From: Arabidopsis thaliana
Taxonomy: Eukaryota > Streptophyta > Magnoliopsida > Brassicales > Brassicaceae
Direction: 5' to 3'
Length of the DNA: 64,000 bases
NCBI RefSeq assembly: GCF_000001735.4
Contig: NC_003076.8
Coordinates: forward strand, 15,131,835 to 15,195,834
Both the position numbers and the translations under genes were made by a program. This document shows positions 1 to 13,081 of this stretch, piece after piece (the first letter of the stretch is position 1; each line of letters begins with the position of its first letter). The notes under the pieces are model-generated. The model was not told the DNA's origin and ran no database searches. It saw only the letters and a program-made list of their open reading frames with translations.

Positions 1-1106
<1,106 letters not shown>

Positions 1107-2032
1107 TATTGAATTAATAAATGTGGTTATTATGACAAAGCTTTGTTTGTAGGTCAGAAATAATTGGACTATTGTTAATTGTTTACTATATCGTAATAGT
1201 CCGCTGGTTTAATTATGTTGTTTGTGTGATATTATATGCATAAAGGTTCTCAAAGTTCAAAAAATTTCCATAGATTCTTGTATGTTTATTTCTTCTTTTT
1301 TTTTTTTTTTTTTTTGACATCAGTTTAGTTTTTGTATGTTATGCAAAGAACAAAAACTAGTTCTCTAATAATGGAAACTGAAACAACAATTTTAAAAATC
1401 GGACTACTTGATGATAACTTAGCAACTTTTCTGGGTCATGGACTCAGGGATCAACCCGATTCTTCCGGGTTTACAAGATTATCAAGCCAGTTTTCGATTA
1501 ATATTACTGCAGGTAAATTAATGGTATAGAATATAAAAATATTCGAGAGATAGATAGAGAAGTTACTTGTTAGATAAGTGATTTGTTCACATATTTGTAT
1601 TCTCTTTTTTCGTCAAGACACATATTTCATATTTGTATTCTCTACATTAAAAAAACGAATTTTCATATCTTTATACTTTAAATTTATTGCTAACATGTAT
1701 ACAAGAATAGTAATGTTAATCACCAAAACTTTTGCCAAATCTCCAACTCCACCAAAAACCATAACCGCTCTTTTGGCCTTGTACAAATATAGTGATGTAA
1801 TCCAAACCATAGACTATAAATCTAAAAATGTTTGAAAAGAAAGCTTCAAGATTTTTTCTTTGTTTCCAAATTTTTAGACATCAAGGATAGGTAAGAATTT
1901 ATGAAACACGCACAATTGACCATTTTTATTGAATTTAAACATACACACACACACACAATAATTGACATGATTTATTTTTATGATGAAACAACATTGAGGA
2001 TGACATAACTAGTTTTGTCATTATCTCCATTT
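1107..2032. other. Intergenic, 3' flank of two convergent genes
   Basis: This is the AT-rich spacer between the convergent reductase and methyltransferase. A T-tract lies near 1298-1314. A GC-richer patch at about 1380-1530 is open for 52 codons but matches nothing I recognise. The part next to the methyltransferase stop (about 1825-2032, including a CA run near 1943) is repeated, diverged, at about 12440-12640. Confidence 0.6.
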
Positions 2033-3335
2033 TTATTTTCTTTTAAGCACGATAAAATAATTCACATACTTTTTACACCTTTTGAAATCAATTGGGTACT
2101 TGTTGAGCTTCTTAGCAAATCGATCGAATAGCTCATTGACCACACCATCTCCAAAGTGTTCTTCAATAATCGTATTGAGAATGGCTCGAAACATGGAAGT
2201 GATGAAGTCGTTGGTTAGTGGCTTATAATCCATAGGATGACTTATCTTCTCCATTGTCTCGATACTAAAGTTTTCATTTCGCTCTATTTCTGCCTTGAAT
2301 TCACTAATATGCGGAATATATATGGGCAAACTGAACAGTTCGATCTTTTCCTTGGTCGTAATTCCCTACAAAGAATAAAGCAAGCAAACGGAAGATAAAG
2401 CATTGAAGCACAAAATATGATGCATGTTTGGAAAACTTAGAATATAAGAAAAAAGTCATGGAAATAAATTCCTTACCTGTTTAGCCATATCCATAAGACA
2501 ATCTCCAATCATATCGATCACAACCCCTTGCCATGTCAAAGCCTTAGGGACACCATCGGGCAAGCATTGTCCTGATAGGATCATCAATCCGCCCGAAACA
2601 AGCTCTTCAGCTCTTGCCCCAAGAAAATCTCCCATGTCCTTTTTAAACTGGACCCGGTAAGCTTCAGTCACTTCCTCTACTAAATTATTACATTGAATGT
2701 AGCTTTTATTCAATGCCGGAGATTTCTTGTCGCAAACATGTTGGGGAACTGTAGAAAGCCAGTGGAGCGCATAGGTAATGTGACCGATATGGAGGCTATT
2801 TTTTGGTAATACTCTACCATGGAAAGATCCTGGAACTCCAACCGATAAATATGCTTGTTTGGAAGAGATAGGTTGGGTTCTAAAAAGTGTGTTAAAATCA
2901 TTGTTTGGTTGATCATTGAAGCAAACTTGGAACTCGAGAGGAGCACCAATATAGGCATTGTTTTCTTTTAGGTTTTTTTGCTTCACCGTATCGATAATAT
3001 TTTGGACTACTTCGAACGTGTTGGGTCCAATAGAACAACCAAAATCCGCAATTCTTAAGATATTTTCATCAGAATTACGGTTCAAGAGTTCGAGATCGAG
3101 GTTTTTTAGGATGGCTTCACTTGTCTTTTCTTTAGCGCCATCTATCGCTACTTTCTATATCACAAGTGATACAAACAATCTTAGCTATAGTATCGTAATT
3201 AGCTTTCAAATCATATAATATATAGAAAGAGATATTTGTTATATCATTGTTACTTACTTGATAAGAGGAATTGTGGATGTAACTGTGCGGACCATCACCA
3301 CCGTTCATAGGAAACGATTGAGGAAATGTTGGCAT
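2033..3335 (-). CDS. SABATH-family SAM-dependent carboxyl methyltransferase
   Basis: Minus-strand gene with three exons: 3335-3258, 3154-2477 and 2365-2033, giving 362 aa, the normal size for the family. The start chosen is MPTFPQSFPMNGGDG; an in-frame ATG at 3371 would add 12 residues and cannot be excluded. SABATH hallmarks are the N-terminal GGDGPHSY substrate and SAM segment, IADFGCSIGPNT (SAM-binding Asp63 and Gly65), FNDQPNNDFNTLF, and VGVPGSFHGR followed by HWLSTVP. The family methylates carboxyl groups of small acids (salicylate, jasmonate, IAA, farnesoate) with SAM; the acid used here cannot be read from sequence. It is intact. A decayed second copy lies at 12440-12790 and a more distant paralogue at 34119-35778. 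Recalled locus: At5g37990. Confidence 0.93.
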
Positions 3336-3694
3336 TTCTCTTTGTTTTTCAACGACCCCCACGTGTTTCATCTCTCCATATGTTTGTCGCCTTAATTAAA
3401 ATTAACATGTAAAGAAAAAGATGAATATGCATATGCCTGCTAAACAATAAACTGAAAATGACATTGAAAAAAAAAGAAAGAGAGAGAGAGGGAGAGTACA
3501 ATATTCACATAATCCCAAAAGTATAAATCAAGAAAATAACCTGATGCCCACAATGCTGACTACTGGTGAAGCTATAGCAATAGCTGACGCATGACCCAAA
3601 AAGGCACTCAACATTGTTTCTTAGAGGCGAGAGAAAACAAACTTTAGGAGAATTGGTTATTGTTTTTGGGTATGAAGAATTGGAAGACAAGAAG

Positions 3695-3702
3695 TTTATA
3701 TA
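3695..3702 (-). promoter_or_regulatory. TATA box of the SABATH gene
   Basis: TATATAAA on the minus strand lies about 360 bp upstream of the chosen ATG. This implies a 5' leader of about 330 nt (possibly spliced), which contains a GA-rich run near 3472-3495. The call rests on the motif and position only. Confidence 0.45.
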
Positions 3703-6127
3703 AGGACTAAGAGAGGGAAGCGTGGGGGATAAAAAACTGGGGCCACCTCGTAATTTATATTAACGTCTAGTGTTAATAATCTATATATAACTCATTTTAC
3801 AATTTCTATTAACATATAGTGTTAATTTTCTGTTGGAGTAATTTTCTCTTAAGATACTTTAGTTCAAGGATATCCTCCACATAGGTTCATACACGAACTA
3901 CATTACTAGTTTTTAGAAGAGGTTCGGACGATCCGAAAGCTAAAAATTGTAGAATTTTCTTTGACAGGATTAGTAGTTCTATAAGAAGGTTTTACGTTTT
4001 TTCATTTAGCATAATCGACATCCAATACATATCTAGCTTCCTGCAAAAAAATTAGATGCATTAAACCAAAACCGGGACCAAGAAGCACTTATAAACTTTT
4101 TCTAAACCTCCTAGACAAAAGCTTTATAAAATATGCTTCGCGGGACGAGTATGATCAGCTTGACTGCTCTACATATACTCCATAATTATAGTGTCTTCGG
4201 GGAAACATAAGAGATATATTTGGGTGTGATTGGATGCATTAGTTGAAATAATTTTACCGAACCAGTTTTAACTATAACTCGCTTGGATTGGAGACCTTTG
4301 TTCATCAGCCTTCGATGTTCTCGATGCAGTTTTTGCTTTATAGAGTGTTGATGGCAGATCTCAAATCAATAAGAAATAATGCATCTATCCAAGCGAGTTA
4401 GTTTTGAAGTCTCAATTGAGATTTCATTTGTTGGTTGGAAACAATTATGTTTCCGGCAATTTCCTCCAATCATGGAGACGTTTTATTTATGGTTTGTCTT
4501 TCGATGCATTAGCTTCACTCAAGATGAATCTGTTATAAAGTTTGTTTCCGCTAGTCTCATTCACCGACGATAACTTTCCGTTTCCAAGGACACGGTCCGA
4601 TGATGATGTCTTTTCTGTCCTCCGATCAGACTATTCATGTTATATGAGAAAGAAAACCATGGTCACTAACCCACAATGATGCCAAGGATGTTACAACAAA
4701 AAACATGATCCTTGAACTATTTTAAGCAGCATATCTCTGTGTTTGTTTAATTAAATTTATGCGAAAAACATTTGAAAGTTTCATCTATAAAATGTTAACA
4801 TTTTACAAGTTTATGAAGAGAGTACTTAACATATTTTATGTGTTGCTTGTAAGGCTTCTGTGTGGAAAGTAAGATTACTTCCACCTATTCATCAAAATTG
4901 TGTTCAATTTTATTTATTTGATTCAATGGTTATATTTGAATGATTTTATGTAACATTTTTATAATATAATATAATATAATTGATTTGCTGTTAAAAAGAT
5001 ATATATTTAAAATACCAAAAAATAGCATAACAGATTACTCTATTAAATACCAAAAGTTAAAATATTTACGCTAAACTCACATTTTCTTTTCTCTCAATTC
5101 CTCTTTCTCATTCACTGTAAGTTTAGCTGTTCAGCTCTTTCTCACCAATCAAAACTATACTTTTCGTAAAGATTTATTTATTTGTTGTGTAAAGATTATA
5201 TTTCCCCCAATGGAAATAAATTCGTGGCAGAAAAAATTAAAAGAAAAAAAAAAGGAAACAACAAATACTCATGTGACGCCTAAAATCGCCTATTATCGGG
5301 TATTACACTATTACTCTTCAATGATATTTAATGATAAACTATTCCTATACTTTTATTAAATGTATTTGTCCATTATGGTGTCAAGATTCACTGTGAACTT
5401 TTTTATAGTATCATCTACTGAAAGTGACGATAGCAAAATATTATTGCACATAAAATTATTAGTTAGGTAGTGAATCACCACCAATAGATTGAAAAAAAGT
5501 TCAATAAAATTAAATTCCTGGATGTTACCAAAATCATGTGAATCTCGAGGATATAATTGTCATACTCCCTCTATTATTTAGGGTTAGACACTCATACGTC
5601 ATACATATTATCCTACGGTCCACTATTAAAAAATATTAAATTTTGTATAAGAAAAGTGTTTTAAAACAATATAATCAGCGAAACTGAGCGAATATAAATT
5701 TAAGACAAGAATGTACTATATATGATACAATATCTGCACATATCTATACTTTTCTTTTAGTGAGAATTTTTAAAATGATATTTGGGTAAATACTTCGACA
5801 ACTAGATTTTAATATGTGGTATACTGCGGGACTATTTAGTTCTTTTAAGAATAAAAATTTAATTTGTTTAGTCGATTAAAAATGTATATGAGTTAATGTT
5901 TTATATTTTATGAATATTCAACTCTTATATCTGTATATTATTTAGTATACAATTACTATGTTTGATTTTTACTGTTTAAAAATATAAGAACAATAACGTA
6001 CAGTTCATTAAGTTAAAATCTAGATTATAACTAAATAATTTAAATTTAAATTATATTTATTTTATTAATATAATTTATTTTCTTTAGTATTTAAGATATT
6101 ATAATTATATTTTGATTGTTATATCTA

Positions 6128-6470
6128 AGATTTCACCAGTGGTCCACCGTCTCGTATTAGTATCGACTCAAACTCGTCCTATCATCTAATCTCGTTCAGT
6201 AAAACTAAACAAATCTAATGGATTTTACTCGTGGTATACCGTCTCGTATTACTGTCGATCCCTACCATCTAACCCTGTTCAGTGAAATTAAACATTTTAT
6301 TTTTGTTATTTTTATTTTAATAAAATTATAATTGAAAAGATATATAATTCAAATTAATTTAAAATTTTTCATTCAAATGGTTATTTAATTGTTATAAAAT
6401 CCATGCATTATAATATTCTAAACTCCATCCCACCATCTATACCAGTTCGATAAAATTAAACATTATTTTT
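6128..6470. repeat. Three diverged tandem copies of an approximately 100-bp unit
   Basis: The phrase ccaccgtctcgtatta followed by gtc/cga and catctaa-c-gttcagtaaa recurs from 6140 and 6238, with a shorter copy from 6420 (ccaccatctataccagttcg). Each copy ends in ttaaaca. The family is not recognised. Confidence 0.5.
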
Positions 6471-6803
6471 TTCTTTTCTTGTTCTAATAATATTTTTATT
6501 AAAAGATTTCTAATTTAAATCAATTTAAAAGTTTTATTTTGAAATGGTTATTTAATTTTATAGATTTTATATATTATATATATTTTAAACGTTTGTTTTG
6601 TTAAACATTTTAAATATTTTATAAACTTTAAATAACTATAATATTTATCTTTAATAAAGTATAATATTAATAAAGTTATAAGATTTTTCCTTTTTAAATT
6701 CATTGCAGTGATGTATTGGTTGAACAAAATCCTTAGAATAATAAAAGACAAGTCAAAAGTGTTCAATACAATTTAAATTCTTGGCTGTCAGCACATGATA
6801 CCA

Positions 6804-7019
6804 AAATCGTGATTCTCATGGATACTTTTTTTGTCGAGTTCTTGATATTGTACATAATAATATAGTGTAACCAGTTATAAATTACATTTAATCAGAAATT
6901 TTTAAATCGTGATTCTCGTGGATACATTTTTGTCGTGTTCTTGATATTATACATAATAATATAGTATAACCAGTTATAAATTAACATTTAATCATACAGC
7001 TCTAAAATTTTTAAATCGT
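6804..7019. repeat. 100-bp tandem duplication
   Basis: Two near-identical units start at 6804 and 6904 (aaatcgtgattctc-tggatac, then cttgatatt-tacataataatatag and aaccagttataaatta). A third start (tttttaaatcg) is at 7008. The first words are also the border of the MITE-bearing repeat near 8025 and, reversed, near 21690. Confidence 0.75.
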
Positions 7020-7204
7020 TTCTTTTCCGGTCTCCACTTTGTACGTGGAAGGTTAAGAATATTTGTTCTCCAAACGTTTACTCGAATATTGAAAACCTAA
7101 TAGATTGGATCTCGCACAACATATCCACTCTATTTGATCAAAAACTATCTATTGATAATTTTTTCCAAGAAAGTTCATACTATTATGATCAAAGTGGTGA
7201 AGGC

Positions 7205-7487
7205 TTAAAATTAATAATGCCTCGAATCGCGTCTACTTCTGCATCTACGAAGGCATTGAACTTCATGTGCTTGTATATGTTGGTGATTTGGCGATGACAT
7301 GGAACCACTCTTAGCCATTCGCACCTTCAAAAGCTATTTCAGTATGTATTTTCACTTAACGATCTTGAAAATTGAAAACACAACGAAGTTGCAAGAAGGG
7401 AATTTTCAGAACCAACAAAGGGACACGTTGGATAGTATTAATGAAGCATGGCTATTAGGAAGTAATCGTGTGGCTTTTTCCAATTGA
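7205..7487 (+). mobile_element. Relic of a Copia reverse transcriptase
   Basis: Translation in one frame gives NRVYFCIYEGIEL, then VLVYVGDLAMTWN, a stop, and IRTFKSYFSMYFHL and DTLDSINEAWLLGSNRVAF. The order and spacing match the Copia palm segment around the catalytic Y-V-D-D, here Y-V-G-D, and the downstream block before RNase H. It carries a stop and substitutions and has no LTRs nearby, so it is a dead fragment. It is unrelated in position to the young element at 43894-49114. Confidence 0.75.
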
Positions 7488-8041
7488 AAACTCGTAATTA
7501 TACTACAGTTTTCGCAGAAATTATCAAGAACATTCCGATAGATTCCGCTAACGTCATTTCTTTAGTCATATTTAGCTGTTACTATTTAATTCCTATAACT
7601 AAATTTGTTTTAACTTTCAAGTATATATGGTTGATATACACCCTCAAAGATTTTAATTGTAGGGTGAATTACTTCCAAATTTTTATCCTATTTAATGTTT
7701 TGATCAAAAAATTATCTATTTCTCGCGATGTTATTAATTCTTTTGTTTCAATAATTAATAATCATTGATTGATTTTTATCAAACAAAAATAACCAAAGAA
7801 AATGTAATGTTTTGCTTTTAAAAAAAGTAAAACTAATCCATCACGTTCTTCGTTTTATATCAATAGATATTAGTATATTAAATATATACACAGAAAGTGA
7901 TGTATTAGTTAAATAGATTCCTTAAATATAATTTCCCTATAAAAGTACCAATAATATGAAAAGAGAAAATAGTTCAATACAATCCAATTTCTTGGGTGTT
8001 AGCTCACGTTACAACTACTGTGATTCTCGTGGATACCTTTT

Positions 8042-8402
8042 GAAAAATATTTGGGTTTATATTTAGGAATTGATCCTTTTATTTATCCCATTTTATTTTA
8101 TGTGATTAAAATATGCTACATAATAAAATATAACAAAAACTTATTTAGTTATAAAATTTAAATCCTAACCGCGTTTCTATAATCCTAAACTGATATATAA
8201 TTTTATTTAGTTACAAAATCTAAACTACATTCCATTGTAAACTCAAAACGGCATTAACTCGTTTAATTGTAAAATCTAAACTTTAACCGTTCTTTTTAAT
8301 TTTAAACTAACATTTAACATTATTAAACTTTAAAATTTTAAACATGTTTATAAACTAACCGATATTTGACTTGTTTAATTGTAAAAAACCCAAATATTTT
8401 TC
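8042..8402. mobile_element. 361-bp MITE with GGGTTT-type terminal inverted repeats
   Basis: It begins gaaaaatatttgggttt and ends with its complement (aaacccaaatatttttc), a perfect inverted repeat of about 17 bp. It is bordered by ATACCTTTT and ATACTTTTT, a 9-bp target duplication with one mismatch. A 9-bp duplication points to the Mutator superfamily. The inside has irregular units with aaatctaaac and taaccg words, as in the larger relatives at 13082-14473. Confidence 0.7.
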
Positions 8403-8529
8403 ATACTTTTTGTCATATACGTTCTTAATTTTGTACATAAAATACATTATATGAAAACTAATTAAAAATAAATACTCAACGATACAAATCAAAAGAGTTA
8501 AAAGCTTTTATTTAAAGACTATGTACGTA

Positions 8530-8700
8530 GAAGTTTAATAATATTAGTTCTTCAATTAAATAATTTGATCAAAATTTCAAGTTATAATTTGAGAATTTAT
8601 ACTTAGCGAAAAGAAATTGAACTTTTCTAATACATTTTTTTTACGTGTCGATTACTTGTCAACAAGAAAACTTATTCTGCAAAATAAATCTATACTATAG
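8530..8700. repeat. Direct repeat with 25884-26050
   Basis: The run from gaagtttaataatattagttc through ttacgtgtcgat-acttgtcaacaag-aaacttattctgcaaa occurs here and 17 kb away at 25884-26050 in the same orientation. Both copies follow a MITE of the GGGTTT family, so a composite repeat was copied. Confidence 0.7.
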
Positions 8701-9239
8701 AAAAGTCAAAGCTATAAGCTTCTTAGACTGTTCACGTGGGATTTGTAACCACCAATCTACTTAGCTTTTCGAGGGATTGAAGAGTACATCCCGAACAATA
8801 ATGGGATCAGCTATGTCGTACGGATGGGTACAATAATCGACTGATGAGCGAGAAGAATTCTTCTCATCAGAAGGTGAGTTAGATCTCTCGGTCGAGGAAT
8901 CAAGATTTTTCAACGGGGAAGAAGGGTTCATAATTATAGAAATAATTGAGAAGAAGAGGAAGAAATTTTGTTCGTAAAGAGAGAGTAAGATCAAGATAAA
9001 AGCTAAAACAGAGAAAATAAGAAGCGTTTATACCTTCTACAAATTTGTGGTTGAGGATGAAACTGCCTCAGAGTCGTGTGAGGAGTGGAAGAATTTTTTC
9101 CGCTTTAATAATAAATAAAGGAATCAAGTCATAAATGTGACATGCGTCATGCGTTTAAACATGGAAAGTCCTGAAATTAAGGGAAATGATGGTTCAAAAG
9201 GCAGAAAATTAAAGATCATGTTGCACAATCTTCATAACT
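8701..9239. other. No supported gene
   Basis: A minus-strand frame of 77 codons (8994-8761), rich in Ser and Asn, is preceded on that strand by a pyrimidine-rich leader-like stretch (about 9130-9000). It matches no family I know. It could be the start of an unrecognised element gene or chance. Confidence 0.4.
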
Positions 9240-9690
9240 AAAGAAAGCAAGTCCCCCGAACTGGTTCGTCAGGTCAGAGGACTTGGGGGGCTAATTATTG
9301 ATGTCGGATCCGGAACCCAAAGTTTTTGGATCCACTCGAAGATTACCACATAAGCGTAAAATCAACAAGAGTGCGAGTCAACGAAAAATAAATGCCGAAC
9401 TGAGATAAAGCTCCAACTCTACGAAGTGAGGAGTTTGGTAAAGGGAGCAACATCTCGAAATAAGATAATGGGCCAAGCTTCGAGGAATCCACAAAACAAA
9501 TAAAAACATTCAGAGAAAGACTTTAAAGTATTAAAGTTGAGAATCAAAACAGATACATTCCAGAAAATTAATTGTACCAGTGATCAATAAATATAAATCA
9601 TATTGTATAAATATGGGGTTCACAAGTACATAAGGGACAAATGCATTCTAATTTACAAGGCTAATACTATGTTATTTTCTATTCTTACTT
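9240..9690 (+). mobile_element. Candidate 3' end and LTR of a Gypsy-like retrotransposon
   Basis: A purine tract (gaggacttggggggc, about 9277-9291) is followed by taattattGATGTCGGATCC. After about 300 bp comes a TATA-like tgtataaatatggg (about 9604-9617) and an A/T-rich tail. This order (PPT, LTR start, TATA, R-like region) is typical of plant Gypsy LTRs. No second LTR, target duplication or ORF is visible, so limits and class are tentative. Confidence 0.4.
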
Positions 9691-9844
9691 ATATTTACTC
9701 GTAACTTTGCTTATCGAATATATATTATATTTTGATTTTAAGTACTTTTGCTTATCGAATATATAAATAAATATTTGAATGTGCCAATCCTATATTTACG
9801 CATGAGTAAGGTGTACTTTTTACACTTTTATCCCATTTACTTAA

Positions 9845-9882
9845 TGACGTTACTTGTAGTCATTGTCCAATCAGTGACGTCA
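9845..9882 (+). promoter_or_regulatory. Paired TGACG (as-1-like) motifs
   Basis: TGACGT at 9845 and the palindrome TGACGTCA at 9875 lie about 100-130 bp upstream of the reductase ATG. Spaced TGACG pairs are bound by TGA bZIP factors in oxylipin, salicylate and xenobiotic responses. That would suit an enzyme that detoxifies reactive carbonyls. The motifs are seen; their function is inferred. Confidence 0.5.
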
Positions 9883-9930
9883 TAGATAATTTTCCTTTTG
9901 TTTATCTTTTAAACTGTTATGACTGAGTGA

Positions 9931-11533
<1,603 letters not shown>

Positions 11534-12103
11534 GATTTAAACTAACAAATGTTTTATTACCGTTTGGTTTTAGTTGCTGCTGGAAATAAGATCGGTTTGT
11601 ACAAGCTGTGACAATGTTTTGTTTGTTCGTCAGAAATAAATGGACTTTGTTTGTCTGTAAAGCTTTGTTTCTGACATGAGATGAGCCGAGTTGAGCTAGA
11701 TATCTCACTTTGACATATCTAGTTACAACCAATGTTGAACTAGATCCAAAACTAGCAATAAGGTCACGCTGATCCAATAAATCTTGTAGCCCAAATTAAA
11801 CAGCTTAAAATATTATAACTTTTGTTTCAAAATTCTTAAATTTTATTTTTGTCAAACCAAATTTTGAATTTTCTAACATACATTTGAATCAAGATAAAAA
11901 TATTATATTTATATAATGATATAATTTAAAACTTTATTTTGATCATAAAATCATTATCATGATTTTTAATTTTTTGTCGAAGATGTGATAGTTTAGATTT
12001 TACTACTAATTGTTTTTATTGTAAATTGCGTGCTAGACCGGTCCAAATCTAATGGAGGTTCAGTGTGAATTCAAAAGTTAATATCGTTCTTAAATTTTCA
12101 ACT

Positions 12104-12176
12104 ACCATCATCATCATCACAACTATCACCATCACCATCACCATCATCTATCATCCATCATCCATCATCATCAATA
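12104..12176 (+). repeat. (CAT)n microsatellite, imperfect
   Basis: A run of about 73 bp built of catcat, accatc and atccatc words. It abuts the decayed minisatellite-like stretch that follows. Confidence 0.8.
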
Positions 12177-12179
12177 GGC

Positions 12180-12420
12180 GGGATACGGATTCATATCTTT
12201 TAGTGAAAACGGAAAAAATCGGATTTGCATTTTTGGCGGTAAAACTACATATTTATGTTCTTTAAAAAGAAAATTAACGGGTTTACGTTTTTGGTAGAAA
12301 ATAATTATAGGTATCCGAATTTGGCAGATATATTACGAAATTACGTTTTGACTTAAAAACTACGGAATACAGATTTACTTTTTTTTTGGCAAAAACTATG
12401 GATTTACCTTTTTAGCTCAA
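12180..12420. repeat. Decayed relative of the 28-bp GGCGGGAAAA minisatellite
   Basis: Words such as ggatttgcatttttggcgg, gggtttacgtttttggtag and ggatttacctttttagc recur at roughly 28-bp intervals. They resemble the units of the array at 51626-52421, and the stretch ends with ttattgacccat, as that element's flank does. It looks like an old copy of the same element. Confidence 0.55.
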
Positions 12421-12439
12421 AAACTTATTGACCCATCTA

Positions 12440-12790
12440 AAAATGTTTGAATTAGGAACAAAGAAAGCTACAAGTAATTCCTATTATTTCAAAATGTTTA
12501 GACATCAGCGATAGGTAAAAATTTATGAAATACGCAGAAGTGAACATTTTTTATTGAATCTAAACACACACACACATGATACGATTTGAACATTATTATT
12601 ATGATAGCTAGTTTTGTCGTTATCTCCATTTTCATTTTCTTTTAAGCACGATAAAATAGGTCACGTACTAAAGCTTTAAATCACATCATTAGAAAAAGAA
12701 AGTTAGTTGGAAACGATTGAGGAATTGTGGATGTGGATGTGCGAACCATCACCACCGTTCATTGGAAACGATTGAGGAAAATCCATTGCT
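12440..12790 (-). pseudogene. Relic of a duplicated SABATH methyltransferase
   Basis: 12440-12680 matches the 3' flank and last codons of the SABATH gene at 1825-2070, including ttttcttttaagcacgataa, the stop region on the minus strand. 12718-12782 matches its first exon (accatcaccaccgttcat-ggaaacgattgagg). Exon 2 and most of exon 3 are gone. It lies downstream of reductase copy 2 exactly as the intact gene lies downstream of copy 1. The duplication unit was therefore reductase plus methyltransferase, and the second methyltransferase was lost by internal deletion. Confidence 0.8.
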
Positions 12791-13081
12791 GATAATAAAT
12801 TCTCAACAGTTGTATTTTTTGGATTTTATACAAAAGAGATCTGACGATTTTTTGTAAGTCTGCCATTAGCTTGTATAAGAATAACTTGCAATAAAATAAC
12901 ATGCGGTTATTATTATTTATATTTTTTTAACATGCGGTTATGATTATAAGTTTTGATCAACGAAGACTATGTGACAAGAAGTTTAAATCTATTCTTAGAG
13001 ATATCACTACAAAACGCTATAATCTATTATAGATTTTTTTACCAAAAATCTCTATACTATTTATTACTAATATATGAGCCT
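12791..13081. other. AT-rich spacer with a CACTA-like end
   Basis: CACTACAAAACGCTATAATC from 13005, followed by a palindromic tctattatagattt, resembles a CACTA transposon terminus (CACTACAAAA). No partner end was found. Confidence 0.35.

Larger units (their letters stand above)
3703..7204. other. Gene-free AT-rich region with repeat debris
   Basis: No coding gene is supported. The stretch at about 3900-4700 is GC-richer and looks like decayed sequence without a recognisable frame. A possible Stowaway-like end (CTCCCTCTATTATTTAGGG) is at about 5565. Short segments near 5490-5560 and 6760-6830 share wording (ttcttgg-tgt, gtgaatctcg-gata) with 7960-8040 and, reversed, with 21660-21790. They are therefore members of one dispersed repeat. 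Confidence 0.6.

Noticed and set aside
1332..1529. Plus-strand frame of 65 codons after the first reductase
   Set aside because: No motif; the GC-richer patch is short and probably repeat-derived.
8761..8994. Minus-strand frame of 77 codons with a leader-like upstream region
   Set aside because: No family match; kept only as a remark because one short Ser/Asn-rich frame in repeat-rich DNA is weak evidence.
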